This document shows positions 1 to 9,938 of a stretch of 64,000 bases of DNA, one piece after another. A program made the position numbers and the translations under genes. How positions within the stretch are numbered: position 1 is the first letter of the stretch; every line of letters begins with the position of its first letter. Source of the stretch: Pseudomonas sp. GD04091 (GTDB taxonomy: Bacteria > Pseudomonadota > Gammaproteobacteria > Pseudomonadales > Pseudomonadaceae); assembly GCF_029836165.1 (NCBI RefSeq), contig NZ_JAOEBG010000011.1:1-64000 (forward strand), read 5' to 3'. The notes under the pieces were generated by a model that did no database searches, was not told the origin of the DNA, and saw only the letters and a program-made list of their open reading frames with translations.

Positions 1-70
1 TCCGGATCGGAAAAGAGTCGCCCGTGATATGGTTCCCCGGCGGGACCGCCTGTCTTTCAGAGAATACCCA

Positions 71-3000
71 ATGGCCAATACCACCTCATTGCATCCAGGT
101 TTCATGATCGTCCAGGGCAACCGCCTGGATGACTTGCGCAATCTGGTGGTGAGTGTGATGCGTCGCTATCCCCTGGCCCCCCTGGAAAACGAGATTGCCC
201 TGGTACAGAGCAACGGCATCGCCCAATGGCTGAAGCTGGCACTGGCCGAGGACCCGCAGGACGATGATCAAGGCGGCTGCGGTATCGCCGCAGCCATCGA
301 TGTACAGCTGCCGGGTAGTTTCATGTGGCAGTTGTATCGCCGCGTGTTGGGCCGCGACGAGATCCCCGAGGTCTCGCTGCTCGACAAGGCGCCCCTGACC
401 TGGCGCCTGATGCGCCTGCTCCCGGAGGTGATCGAGCGCCCGCATTTCGAACCCTTGCGCCGCTTCCTCACCGACGACGGCGACCTGCGCAAGCGCTACC
501 AGTTGGCCGAGCGCCTGGCTGATCTGTTCGACCAGTATCAGGTCTATCGCGCCGACTGGCTGAAAGACTGGGCGCAGGGTGCCCATGTCCTCAACACCGC
601 ACGTGGCGAGCGCAAGCCCCTGGCCAGCGGCAACCGCTGGCAGGCCGAGCTGTGGAGGATCCTGCTCGAAGATGTGGGCGAAGAGGGCATGGCGCAAAGC
701 CGCGCAGGCGTTCACCAACGCTTCATCGAACGGATCAACGGCCTCGAACAGGCCCCCGCAGGCTTGCCAGCACGTCTGATCGTCTTCGGCATATCGTCGC
801 TGCCAGCCCAGATCCTGGAGGCCTTGGCGGGCCTGGCACGTTTCAGCCAGGTGCTGCTGTGCGTGCACAATCCCTGCCGCCATCACTGGGGCGATATCGT
901 CGCCGACAAGGATCTGCTGCGCCATCAGTACAAGCGCCAGCAACGCAAGCAAGGCATGCCCCTGCAACTGGACGATGAGCTGCTGCACCAGCACGCCCAT
1001 CCGCTGTTGGCTGCCTGGGGCAAGCAAGGGCGTGACTACATCAACCTGCTCGACAGTTACGACGATCCCGGCAGCTACCAGAATGTCTTCAGCGACGGCC
1101 GCATCGACCTGTTCAGCGAAGGTGCACCGCAGACCCTGCTCAACCAGTTGCAAGACGATATTCTCGAGCTTCGCCCCTTGGCTGAGACCCGTGAGCAATG
1201 GCCCGTTGTCGATCCGAACAAAGACCGCTCGGTGCGTTTCCATATCGCCCACAGCCCGCAGCGCGAAGTGGAGATCCTGCACGATCAGCTGCTGGCCCGC
1301 TTCAGTGCCGATCCCACGCTGCGCCCCCGTGACGTCATCGTCATGCTGCCGGCGATCGACACCTACGCGCCGCATATTCGGGCGGTGTTCGGTCAGCTCG
1401 AACGCAGCGACCCGCGCTACATACCCTTCACCCTGACCGACCAGGGCCAGCGGGGGCGCGATCCCCTGCTGATCGCCCTGGAACACCTGCTGAAGTTGCC
1501 CGACAGCCGTTTCGCGGTCAGCGAAGTGCTCGACCTGCTGGACGTGCCGGCGCTGCGCGCCCGCTTCGCCATCCAGGAAAGCGATCTGCCAACGCTGCAT
1601 CGCTGGATCGAAGGCGCCGGCATCCGCTGGGGGCTGAGCGCCGAACAGCGCGCCACCCTCGGGTTGCCCGCAGGCCTGGAGCAGAACAGCTGGCGATTCG
1701 GCCTGCGGCGCATGCTGCTGGGTTACGCGGTCGGCGTCGGCGAGGCCTGTGATGGCATCGAACCGTATGACGAGATCGGCGGGCTGGATGCGGCGTTGAT
1801 CGGTCCACTGGTGGCCTTGCTCGACGCGCTGGATATCGCCTGCCAGACCCTTTCCCTGCCTGCGTCGGCGGCGGAGTGGGGGGCGCGGTTGCATGCCTTG
1901 CTGCAGGTGTTCTTCCTGGCCGAAAACGAACACGACGAACTGCTCCTGGTACAGCTTCAGGATCTGCGCGACACCTGGCTGGAGACCTGCGAGGCGGTCG
2001 GTCTGCAGGATCTGCTGCCGCTCACCGTGGTGCGCGAGGCCTGGCTGTCGGGGCTGGATCAGGGCAAGTTGTCCCAGCGCTTCCTGGCCGGCTCGGTGAA
2101 CTTCTGCACGCTGATGCCCATGCGTGCCATCCCGTTCCGGGTGGTCTGCCTGTTGGGCATGAATGACGGCGATTACCCCCGCGCCCAGCCGCCGCTGGAT
2201 TTCGACCTGATGGCCAACGACTATCGTCCGGGCGACCGTTCCCGTCGGGAAGACGATCGTTACCTGTTGCTCGAGGCCGTGCTGTCGGCGCGTGATCAGC
2301 TCTACGTCAGCTGGGTCGGGCGCAGCATCCGCGACAACAGCGAGCGTCCGGCCTCGGTGCTGATCGGGCAATTGCGCGATCACCTGGCCGCCGGCTGGCG
2401 GTTGGCGGGCGCCAAAGACGGACAGCGCGAGGACCACGGACAGCAGCTGTTGCATGCTCTGACCCAGGAGCACCCCTTGCAGCCTTTCAGCCAGCGCTAC
2501 TTCCAGAAAGGCAGCCCGCTGTTCAGCTTCGCCCACGAATGGCTGGCCCTGCACCAGCCCGAAGACGATACCGATGCCGTACAAGCTGCGCTGTCGCCCT
2601 TTTGCAGTGACGAGCCGCTGAGCCTGGTGCAGTTGCAGGACTTCCTGCGGCACCCTGTGCGGCACTTCTTCAGTCAGCGCCTGAAGGTGTTCTTCGAGGC
2701 GCTGGAGGCACCGACCCCCGACGAAGAGCCATTCGCCCTCGATGCGTTGCAGCGCTATGGCTTGAGCGAGAGCCTGCTCGGTGCCGCGCTGGCGGATCCG
2801 GACAACGCCGAGCAAGCGTTGCAGGCCCAGGCCCGGCGCCTCCAGGCCTGCGGGCTGCTGCCCCTGGCCGGATTCGGCGAGGCGCTGCAGGCCGAGCTGA
2901 TCGAGCCCCTGCCGGACCTGCTGCAGCGCCATAAGCATTTGCTGCAGCGCTGGCCGACGCTGGTCGAGGGCGCTCTGCCGATCCATTTCACGCAGGGGGC

Positions 3001-3553
3001 GCACCGCCTGGAAGGCTGGCTCGGTCGGGTGTACCAGGCCGAGGACCAGAGCCTGTTGAGCATCGCCACCGTCCCCAATACCTTGAGCGCCGGGCGCAAC
3101 AGCCTGAAATGGCATCGCCTGGTTCCGGCCTGGGTCATGCACCTGGCCGCCTGCGCCTCGGGATATCCACTGAACAGTGCGTTGGTCGCCAGCGACCTGA
3201 CCTTGCTGCTGGCCCCGCTACCCCAGGACGAGGCGGCGCAGCGACTGGGCGAGCTGATGCTGGCCCGTCAGGCCGGCATGAATGCCCCGTTGCCCGTGGC
3301 GGCCAAGACCGCCTTCGCCTGGTTGGCCCAGGAGGATCCGGACAAGGCCCTCGCCGCTGCCGCTCGCGCCTACGAGGGCGATGGCCAGAACAGTTTCGGT
3401 GAGCGCAGCGAAAGCCTGGCCCTGGCTCGGCAGTACCGTGATTTCGCCGCAATGACCGTCGACGAGACCTTCGAGGGTTGGTGCGAGTCCCTGTATCGTC
3501 CCTTGTTCGCAGCGCCCTGGCAGACCCTGGGTAACCCGGAGAGCGCCCAATGA
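71..3553 (+). CDS. recC: RecBCD nuclease/helicase, RecC (gamma) subunit
   Basis: Encodes 1160 residues, the usual size of RecC. RecC scaffolds the RecBCD enzyme, splits the DNA strands and recognises Chi during double-strand-break repair. The chain begins with a typical RecC N-terminus (HPGFMIVQGNRLDDLRNLVV) that resembles a superfamily 1 helicase but lacks a working Walker A motif. Translation could start further upstream at 29, but the ATG at 71 gives the family N-terminus MANTTSLHPGF; the SD before it is weak (AGAGAA). The stop overlaps the recB start as ATGA, so translation is probably coupled. The order recC-recB-recD is that usual in Pseudomonas. Confidence 0.96.
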   Translation: MANTTSLHPGFMIVQGNRLDDLRNLVVSVMRRYPLAPLENEIALVQSNGIAQWLKLALAEDPQDDDQGGCGIAAAIDVQLPGSFMWQLYRRVLGRDEIPEVSLLDKAPLTWRLMRLLPEVIERPHFEPLRRFLTDDGDLRKRYQLAERLADLFDQYQVYRADWLKDWAQGAHVLNTARGERKPLASGNRWQAELWRILLEDVGEEGMAQSRAGVHQRFIERINGLEQAPAGLPARLIVFGISSLPAQILEALAGLARFSQVLLCVHNPCRHHWGDIVADKDLLRHQYKRQQRKQGMPLQLDDELLHQHAHPLLAAWGKQGRDYINLLDSYDDPGSYQNVFSDGRIDLFSEGAPQTLLNQLQDDILELRPLAETREQWPVVDPNKDRSVRFHIAHSPQREVEILHDQLLARFSADPTLRPRDVIVMLPAIDTYAPHIRAVFGQLERSDPRYIPFTLTDQGQRGRDPLLIALEHLLKLPDSRFAVSEVLDLLDVPALRARFAIQESDLPTLHRWIEGAGIRWGLSAEQRATLGLPAGLEQNSWRFGLRRMLLGYAVGVGEACDGIEPYDEIGGLDAALIGPLVALLDALDIACQTLSLPASAAEWGARLHALLQVFFLAENEHDELLLVQLQDLRDTWLETCEAVGLQDLLPLTVVREAWLSGLDQGKLSQRFLAGSVNFCTLMPMRAIPFRVVCLLGMNDGDYPRAQPPLDFDLMANDYRPGDRSRREDDRYLLLEAVLSARDQLYVSWVGRSIRDNSERPASVLIGQLRDHLAAGWRLAGAKDGQREDHGQQLLHALTQEHPLQPFSQRYFQKGSPLFSFAHEWLALHQPEDDTDAVQAALSPFCSDEPLSLVQLQDFLRHPVRHFFSQRLKVFFEALEAPTPDEEPFALDALQRYGLSESLLGAALADPDNAEQALQAQARRLQACGLLPLAGFGEALQAELIEPLPDLLQRHKHLLQRWPTLVEGALPIHFTQGAHRLEGWLGRVYQAEDQSLLSIATVPNTLSAGRNSLKWHRLVPAWVMHLAACASGYPLNSALVASDLTLLLAPLPQDEAAQRLGELMLARQAGMNAPLPVAAKTAFAWLAQEDPDKALAAAARAYEGDGQNSFGERSESLALARQYRDFAAMTVDETFEGWCESLYRPLFAAPWQTLGNPESAQ

Positions 3554-6500
3554 ACCAAGCCCGCCCCTTGGCGCTGAGTTTTCCCCTGCACGGCAGCCAG
3601 CTGATCGAGGCCAGTGCCGGTACCGGCAAGACCTTCACCATCTCGGCCCTATACCTGCGCCTGATCCTCGGCCACGGCGGCGAGCAGGGTTTCGGACGGG
3701 AGCTGTTGCCTGCGCAGATCCTCGTGGTGACCTTCACCGACGCGGCCACCAAGGAGCTGCGTGAGCGCATTCGGGCCCGGCTGGCCGAAGCCGCGCGCTT
3801 CTTCCGGGGCGAGCTCGAAGACGCCGACCCGCTGCTGCACCTGCTGCGCGACGATTATCCACAGGAGCACTGGCCACGCTGCGCCAGCCGCCTGGAAATC
3901 GCCGTGCAGTGGATGGACGAGGCTGCTGTCTCGACCATTCATGGTTGGTGCCAGCGCATGTTGCGCGAGCACGCGTTCGACAGCGGCAGCCTGTTCACCC
4001 AGAGCCTGGAAACCGACCATAGCGAGCTCCTGGCCCAAGTCATGCGCGACTACTGGCGGCGCTTCTGCTATGGCATGCGTGGCGAATCGCTGGCCTGGGT
4101 GCGCGGTAACTGGGGCAGCCCCGATGCGCTGTTGCCGAGGATCAGGCCGCTGTTCGGCCGCGTCCGTGGCCAGGTGGACGAGCAGAGTCCGCAGGCGCTG
4201 ATCGAAGCGACACTGCGCCAGCGCACCGAGCAGTTGGCGCGGATCAAGTCGCCCTGGCGTGCCTGGGCCGATGAATTGCAGCAGATCTGCCGCGATGCCG
4301 TGGCCGCCAAGCAGGCTGATGGCCGCAAGCTGCAGGCGCGCTACTTCGAGCCCTGGTTCGACAAGCTGCGCGCCTGGGCCGGTGACGAGCAGGCCATGGA
4401 ACTGGACCTGGGCACCGGCTTCACCCGCCTGACCCCCGCTGGCCTGGCCGAAGCCTGGAAGTCCGGCGCGCCGCCCGAGCACCCAGCGCTGCATGCCATG
4501 GAAACCTTGCGTGAGCAGCTGCAGGGCCTGGCGAGCCCGGATGCCCGCCTGCTGGAGCATGCCGCCGCCTGGGTCTCGGCGCGTTTCGAGGCGGAGAAGC
4601 GTCGGCGTGCCGAGATGGGATTCGACGACATGCTGCTGCGCCTCGAACACGCACTTGGCAGCGAGGCTGGCGAGCGCCTGGCGGCCCTGATCCGCGAGCA
4701 GTTCCCGGTCGCCCTGATCGACGAGTTCCAAGATACCGACCCCGTCCAGTACGGCATCTTCGAGCGCATCTACCGGATCGGCGAGAACAACCCGCAGACC
4801 GGCCTGTTCATGATCGGTGACCCCAAGCAGGCGATCTACGCCTTCCGGGGCGCCGACATCTTCACCTACCTGGCCGCGCGCCGTGCCACTGCCGGGCGTC
4901 TGCACAGCCTGGACACCAACTACCGTTCCAGCCAGGCCATGGTCGCGGCGGTGAACCGGGTGTTCCTGCAGGCCGAAGAACGCAGCCAGGGCCGCGGCGC
5001 CTTTCTGTTCCGTGCCCACGGCGACAACCCGTTGCCTTTCGTCGAAGTGCGCGCCAAGGGCCGGAGCGAACAGTTGCTGATCGATGGGCAATCCAGCGCC
5101 GCCTTGCACTGCTGGCAGCTGGAAAGCGACGAGCCGGTCTCCAGCACCTTGTATCGCCAGCAGCTGGCGGCCAGTTGCGCCAGTCACATCGTCGGCCTGC
5201 TCGATGGCGGGCAGCGAGGCGTCACGGGGTTCGCCGATGCTGCCGACAAGCTGCGCCCCTGTCTGCCGTCGGATATCGCCATCCTGGTGCGCGACGGTCG
5301 CGAAGCGCAGCTGATCCGAGCCGAGCTGGCCGCCCGCGATGTACGCAGCGTGTACCTGTCGGACAAGGACTCGGTGTTCGCGGCCCAGGAAGCCCACGAC
5401 CTGCTGGCGTGGCTCAAGGCCTGCGCCGAGCCGGATTCCGAGCGCCTGCTCAAGGCCGCGCTGGCCAGCCTGACCCTTGACTTGCCGCTCATCGAACTGG
5501 AGCGCCTGAACCAGGACGAGCGGGTCTGGGAGGGATGGGTGATGCGTTTTCGCCGCTATCGCGACACCTGGCAGCGCCAGGGCGTGCTGCCGATGCTGCG
5601 GCGCCTGCTGCACGACTTCCACTTGCCGCGCGCCCTGATGGGACGTAGCGATGGCGAGCGCGTGCTGACCAACCTGCTGCACCTGGCCGAGCTGCTGCAG
5701 CAGGCGGCGGGCGAGCTGGATGGCGAGCAGGCGCTGATCCGCCACCTTGCCGAGCACCTGGCCAATGCCGGGCAGGCGGGAGAAGAGCAGATCCTGCGCC
5801 TGGAAAGCGACGAGCAACTGGTCAAAGTGGTGACCATCCACAAGTCCAAGGGCCTGGAATATCCCCTGGTCTATCTGCCGTTCATCTGCACCAGCAAGCC
5901 TGTGGATGGCCAGCGCCTGCCGCTGGGCTGGCACGATGATGACGGTGTTGCGCACCTGACCCTGACCCCGGATGCGGCACAGATCGAGCGCGCCGACGAC
6001 GAACGCCTGGCCGAGGACCTGCGCCTGCTCTACGTCGCCCTGACCCGCGCCCAGTACGCCTGCTGGCTGGGCGTCGCCGACCTCAAGCGCGGTACCCAGC
6101 GCAGCTCGCAGTTGCACCGCTCGGCGTTGGGGTACCTGCTCGGCGGCGGTTTGCCGCTGCCGGCTTCGGGCCAGTTGAGCGAGTGGCTCCAGGCCCTGGT
6201 GGCAGGCAACCCGGCGATCACCCGGGGGCCGCTGCCCGAGGTCGGCGCGCAGCGCTACAGCATGCCGGAAAGCCACCGCGAGCTGCTGCCACCGCGCAAG
6301 CCGCGCCGCGCCGCCGCGGAACATTGGTGGATCGCCTCCTACAGCGCCTTGCGGGTGGGCGACCAGACCCTCGTCGCCGACAGCTCCCTGGCCCAGCAAC
6401 TGCTGGACGACGAGGTGCTGGACAGCCAGATGCTGCGCGAGGTGCCTGCCGAGGCGGGCGATATCCACCGCTTCCCGCGAGGGCCGAACCCTGGGACCTT

Positions 6501-7221
6501 CCTGCACGGCCTGCTCGAATGGGCGGGCCGTGAAGGCTTCGCCGAGGTCTGCGCCCAGCCAGGGGCGATCGAGCGCACCGTGGGCCGGCGCTGCAACCGA
6601 CGCGACTGGACCGGCTGGATCCCCACGCTGACACAATGGCTGCAGCAGCTGCTGGTTCAGCCCATACCCCTGCAGGGTGCCACCTTGACCCTGGCCGGGC
6701 TGGAGCAGTACCAGATCGAAATGGAGTTCTGGTTCGCCAGTCACCAGGTCGACGCCGTGCGTCTCGATCACCTGGTCGCACGCCACACCCATGGCGGCGC
6801 CGCGCGCCCGGCCGCGCAGCCGACCCTGCTCAACGGCATGTTCAAAGGCTTCATCGACCTGGCGTTCGAGCTCGACGGGCGCTATTACGTCGCCGACTAC
6901 AAGTCCAACTGGCTGGGCCCCGATGCCGAGGCTTATGGGGGCCTGGCCATGGAGCAGTCGATCCTCGACCATCGCTACGACCTGCAGTACGTGCTCTACC
7001 TGCTGGCCCTGCATCGCCAGTTGCGTGCGCGCCTGCCGGACTACGACTACGACCGGCATGTCGGTGGCGCGCTGTTCATCTTCCTGCGTGGTGTCACCTC
7101 GGCCGGCCACGGGCTGTATCATGCGCGGCCACCCCGGGCGCTGATCGAGCAGCTCGACGCGATGTTCCGGGGTGAGCATGAACCCGAACAACAGGACCTG
7201 TTTGCCGGAGCCGCCCCATGA
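3550..7221 (+). CDS. recB: RecBCD nuclease/helicase, RecB (beta) subunit
   Basis: A 1223-residue RecB, the 3'-5' helicase and the nuclease of RecBCD. Walker A (ASAGTGKT) lies at residues 21-28, and a UvrD-type Walker B (LIDEFQDTDPVQ) near residue 395. Motif IV/V-type sequence (LDTNYRSSQAM) and KVVTIHKSKGLEYP follow. The C-terminal nuclease motif VADYKSNW (about residues 1114-1121) carries the metal and catalytic Asp and Lys, so both activities look intact. The gene overlaps recC upstream and recD downstream by ATGA, consistent with stoichiometric synthesis of the three subunits. Confidence 0.97.
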   Translation: MNQARPLALSFPLHGSQLIEASAGTGKTFTISALYLRLILGHGGEQGFGRELLPAQILVVTFTDAATKELRERIRARLAEAARFFRGELEDADPLLHLLRDDYPQEHWPRCASRLEIAVQWMDEAAVSTIHGWCQRMLREHAFDSGSLFTQSLETDHSELLAQVMRDYWRRFCYGMRGESLAWVRGNWGSPDALLPRIRPLFGRVRGQVDEQSPQALIEATLRQRTEQLARIKSPWRAWADELQQICRDAVAAKQADGRKLQARYFEPWFDKLRAWAGDEQAMELDLGTGFTRLTPAGLAEAWKSGAPPEHPALHAMETLREQLQGLASPDARLLEHAAAWVSARFEAEKRRRAEMGFDDMLLRLEHALGSEAGERLAALIREQFPVALIDEFQDTDPVQYGIFERIYRIGENNPQTGLFMIGDPKQAIYAFRGADIFTYLAARRATAGRLHSLDTNYRSSQAMVAAVNRVFLQAEERSQGRGAFLFRAHGDNPLPFVEVRAKGRSEQLLIDGQSSAALHCWQLESDEPVSSTLYRQQLAASCASHIVGLLDGGQRGVTGFADAADKLRPCLPSDIAILVRDGREAQLIRAELAARDVRSVYLSDKDSVFAAQEAHDLLAWLKACAEPDSERLLKAALASLTLDLPLIELERLNQDERVWEGWVMRFRRYRDTWQRQGVLPMLRRLLHDFHLPRALMGRSDGERVLTNLLHLAELLQQAAGELDGEQALIRHLAEHLANAGQAGEEQILRLESDEQLVKVVTIHKSKGLEYPLVYLPFICTSKPVDGQRLPLGWHDDDGVAHLTLTPDAAQIERADDERLAEDLRLLYVALTRAQYACWLGVADLKRGTQRSSQLHRSALGYLLGGGLPLPASGQLSEWLQALVAGNPAITRGPLPEVGAQRYSMPESHRELLPPRKPRRAAAEHWWIASYSALRVGDQTLVADSSLAQQLLDDEVLDSQMLREVPAEAGDIHRFPRGPNPGTFLHGLLEWAGREGFAEVCAQPGAIERTVGRRCNRRDWTGWIPTLTQWLQQLLVQPIPLQGATLTLAGLEQYQIEMEFWFASHQVDAVRLDHLVARHTHGGAARPAAQPTLLNGMFKGFIDLAFELDGRYYVADYKSNWLGPDAEAYGGLAMEQSILDHRYDLQYVLYLLALHRQLRARLPDYDYDRHVGGALFIFLRGVTSAGHGLYHARPPRALIEQLDAMFRGEHEPEQQDLFAGAAP

Positions 7222-9293
7222 CCCGCCAACTCGACGATCTGCTGCCCACGCCCCTGCAGGCGGAGCACCTTGGCGCCCTGGCGCCGCTGCAGCACAGCCA
7301 CGACCTGCTGGCGTTGCTCGATCGCTGGGTGGAGCGTGGCTGGTTGCGCGCCCTGGACCGGGCCTTCGTGAGCTTTCTCGAAGAGCGCGCCCCGGGCAGC
7401 GATCCCCTGGTGCTGCTGGCGGCAGCGCTGGCCAGCCATCAACTGGGCCATGGGCATGTCTGCCTCGATCTGCGCCAGACCCTGGCCGAGCCGGACTTCG
7501 CCCTGTCACTGCCACCGGAGGGCGATGCGCTGGCCGGGCCGCTGCTGCTGCCCTCGCAACTGTTGGCCGGCCTTGACCTGGATACCTGGCTGCGGCGGAT
7601 CGCCGAGAGCGCCCTGGTGGCCGACGGCGATGGCGCCGGGCAAGGCGCCCGGCCCCTGGTGTCGAGCGCCGAGCGCTTGTACCTGCGTCGTTACTGGGCT
7701 TATGAGCGCCGTATCGACAGTGCCCTGCACGAACGCCTGGCACGCCGCCTGCCGCAGCCGACCGACCTGGAGGCTCGCCTGTCGCAGCTGTTCGCCAATG
7801 GCGTGGCGGACGGGGAGGTGGACTGGCAGAAGCTGGCCTGCGCATTGGCGACCCGTGCCGGCTTCAGTGTGATAACCGGCGGCCCGGGGACCGGCAAGAC
7901 CACCACCGTGGTGCGGCTGCTGGCGTTGTTGCAAGGCCCCGCAGTCGAACAGGGCCGACCCCTGCGTATCCGCCTGGCGGCCCCGACCGGCAAGGCCGCG
8001 GCGCGCCTGACCGAGTCCATCGGCCAGCAGGTGGAGCGTTTGCAGGTGGGCAGCGAGGTGCGGGCGCAGATCCCCACCGAGGTCAGCACCGTGCATCGGC
8101 TGTTGGGCAGCCGCCCAGGCTCGCGCCACTTCCGCCACCACGCGGGCAATCCGTTGCCGCTGGATGTGCTGGTGGTCGACGAAGCCTCGATGATCGACCT
8201 GGAAATGATGGCCAACCTGCTTGACGCCCTGCCGCCCAACGCACGGTTGGTGCTGCTTGGCGACAAGGACCAGCTGGCCTCGGTGGAGGCCGGGGCGGTA
8301 CTGGGCGATTTGTGCCGCGATGCCGAGGATGGTTGCTATTGGCCGCAGACCCTGGCCTGGCTGGAGCAGGTGGGCGGGCAGTCTCTGGCGAACATCGGCC
8401 TGAAGCCGGGTGACGGCCAGCGCAACCCGCTTGCCCAGCAGATCGTGATGCTGCGCCATTCGCGCCGTTTCGGCGAGGGCAGCGGTATCGGCCAGCTGGC
8501 GCGTCTGGTCAATCGGCAGCAGGCCCAGGATGCCCGCGCGTTGCTGGCGAGCCAGCCGGCGGATGTCTTCTGCCTGACGCTTGGCGGCGAACACGACAAG
8601 CGCTTCGATCGCCTGTTGCTCGACGGCCTTGGCCAGGGCCCCGATGGGCCGCAAGGCTATCGTGGCTACCTGCGCAGCATCGGGCGCCTGCGCCCGCCGC
8701 CGGGCACGACCGCCGACGATCCGCGCTGGGAGCAGTGGGCGGCAGAGGTGCTGCGCAGCTTCGAGGCGTTCCAGTTGCTGTGCACGGTGCGCAAAGGGGC
8801 CTGGGGCGTCGAGGGCCTGAACGAGCGGGTGGCGCGGGTGCTGCACAACGCCGGGTTGATCGACAGCCAGCAGCCCTGGTACGAGGGGCGCCCGGTGCTG
8901 GTGACCCGCAACGACTATGGCCTCGGCCTGATGAACGGCGATATCGGTATTGCCCTGCGCCTGCCGGACGAGCACGGCGAGGCGCTGCTGCGCGTGGCGT
9001 TTCCGCGCAACGACGGCAGCGGCGGGGTGCGTTTCGTCCTGCCCAGTCGCCTCGGTGAAGTGGAGACCGTGTTCGCGATGACCGTGCACAAGTCCCAGGG
9101 GTCCGAGTTCAGCCATACCGCGCTGGTGCTGCCCGATGCGCTGAACCCGGTGTTGACCAAGGAGCTGGTGTACACCGGCATCACCCGGGCCAAGCATTGC
9201 TTCAGCCTGATCGAGCCGCGCGCCGGGGTCTTCGAGGAGGCGGTAGGGCGCAAGGTGCGGCGGGTTTCAGGGTTGATGCTGGAACAAGTCTGA
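7218..9293 (+). CDS. recD: RecBCD nuclease/helicase, RecD (alpha) subunit
   Basis: A 691-residue RecD, the fast 5'-3' superfamily 1B helicase of RecBCD. The N-terminal domain is followed by Walker A (GGPGTGKTTT, about residues 221-230), a Walker B (LVVDEASMIDLEMM), GDKDQLASVEAGAVLGD, and the C-terminal UvrD-like block MTVHKSQGSEF followed by YTGITRAK. All helicase motifs are present. It is the last gene of the rec operon, with its start overlapping the recB stop; 70 bp separate it from the yfi operon. Confidence 0.97.
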   Translation: MTRQLDDLLPTPLQAEHLGALAPLQHSHDLLALLDRWVERGWLRALDRAFVSFLEERAPGSDPLVLLAAALASHQLGHGHVCLDLRQTLAEPDFALSLPPEGDALAGPLLLPSQLLAGLDLDTWLRRIAESALVADGDGAGQGARPLVSSAERLYLRRYWAYERRIDSALHERLARRLPQPTDLEARLSQLFANGVADGEVDWQKLACALATRAGFSVITGGPGTGKTTTVVRLLALLQGPAVEQGRPLRIRLAAPTGKAAARLTESIGQQVERLQVGSEVRAQIPTEVSTVHRLLGSRPGSRHFRHHAGNPLPLDVLVVDEASMIDLEMMANLLDALPPNARLVLLGDKDQLASVEAGAVLGDLCRDAEDGCYWPQTLAWLEQVGGQSLANIGLKPGDGQRNPLAQQIVMLRHSRRFGEGSGIGQLARLVNRQQAQDARALLASQPADVFCLTLGGEHDKRFDRLLLDGLGQGPDGPQGYRGYLRSIGRLRPPPGTTADDPRWEQWAAEVLRSFEAFQLLCTVRKGAWGVEGLNERVARVLHNAGLIDSQQPWYEGRPVLVTRNDYGLGLMNGDIGIALRLPDEHGEALLRVAFPRNDGSGGVRFVLPSRLGEVETVFAMTVHKSQGSEFSHTALVLPDALNPVLTKELVYTGITRAKHCFSLIEPRAGVFEEAVGRKVRRVSGLMLEQV

Positions 9294-9302
9294 CTCTGGA
9301 GT

Positions 9303-9331
9303 TTGCCGCCGATATGCTATCGTTGCGGCAA
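9303..9331 (+). promoter_or_regulatory. Stem-loop between recD and yfiR
   Basis: TTGCCGC-CGATA-tgc-TATCG-(tt)-GCGGCAA forms a 12-bp stem with a two-base bulge and a 3-base loop. It begins 9 bp after the recD stop and ends 31 bp before the yfiR ATG. No T-run follows, so it is either a Rho-dependent end, an mRNA 3'-stabiliser for rec, or a 5'-UTR structure for yfi. Confidence 0.5.
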
Positions 9332-9362
9332 TATCCGGAAACTTTTTGTGAGATTTCCCTTC

Positions 9363-9938
9363 ATGACAGTGGCTGTCTCGGCCCTGGGACGAGTGACAGG
9401 TTGTGCGCTCGCGCTGCTGATGGCCACGCCGTTGTTGATCGGTACTCCCGCCTGGGCGGCTGGCGCCGTGCCGGATGCCCTGGCGCAACAGCGGGCCCGG
9501 GCCGTTACCCAGGTGGTGCTGGGGATCCTCAGCTACGCGCGTTGGCCCGCCGAACCCAATCCGTTGCGCCTGTGCCTGGTCGGCCCCACCGAATACGCCG
9601 ACGACTTGATCAAAGGCAACACGCAGCACTCCGGGCATCCTCTGCAGGTGCGCCGTTTGCTGGCCAACGACCCGAGCGTGGCCAATGCCTGCGATGCGGT
9701 GTACATCGGCAAGCTCGACAAGGCCCAGCGTGAGCGGCTGTTCCAGACGGTCAGTGGCCACCCGGTGCTGAGCATCAGCGAGGCCGATGATCCCTGCACG
9801 GTGGGCAGCCTGTTCTGCCTGCGGATCAGAGACGGTCAGGTGGCCTTCGATGTCAACCTCGACTCCGTGGCGCGCAGCGGCGTGCGCATCCACCCCAGCG
9901 TGCTGCAATTGTCGCGACGGCGGGCCGCCCAGCCATGA
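9363..9938 (+). CDS. yfiR: YfiR-family periplasmic repressor of the YfiN cyclase
   Basis: A 191-residue exported protein with a signal peptide (hydrophobic GCALALLMATPLLI, AWA cleavage region near residue 38) and the YfiR domain (ILSYARWPAEP near the start). Four cysteines in the mature part (LCLVG, NACDA, DPCTVGSLFC) fit the two disulfides known for P. aeruginosa YfiR. YfiR binds the periplasmic part of the diguanylate cyclase YfiN and keeps it off; redox or envelope stress relieves this. The start at 9363 was chosen because it gives the signal peptide directly. The stop overlaps the yfiN ATG. Confidence 0.9.
   Translation: MTVAVSALGRVTGCALALLMATPLLIGTPAWAAGAVPDALAQQRARAVTQVVLGILSYARWPAEPNPLRLCLVGPTEYADDLIKGNTQHSGHPLQVRRLLANDPSVANACDAVYIGKLDKAQRERLFQTVSGHPVLSISEADDPCTVGSLFCLRIRDGQVAFDVNLDSVARSGVRIHPSVLQLSRRRAAQP

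Noticed and set aside
3649..7845. Very long minus-strand open frame (1398 codons) opposite recB and recD, and similar ones at 86-3142, 7506-9197, 12761-14437, 43000-45591, 47045-48958 and 53943-56066 (minus), and 23148-25100, 30446-31945 and 60866-63235 (plus)
   Set aside because: They are mirror frames of clear genes in high-GC DNA. Their translations are low-complexity (rich in Q, H, G, R), lack recognisable domains and have no SD.
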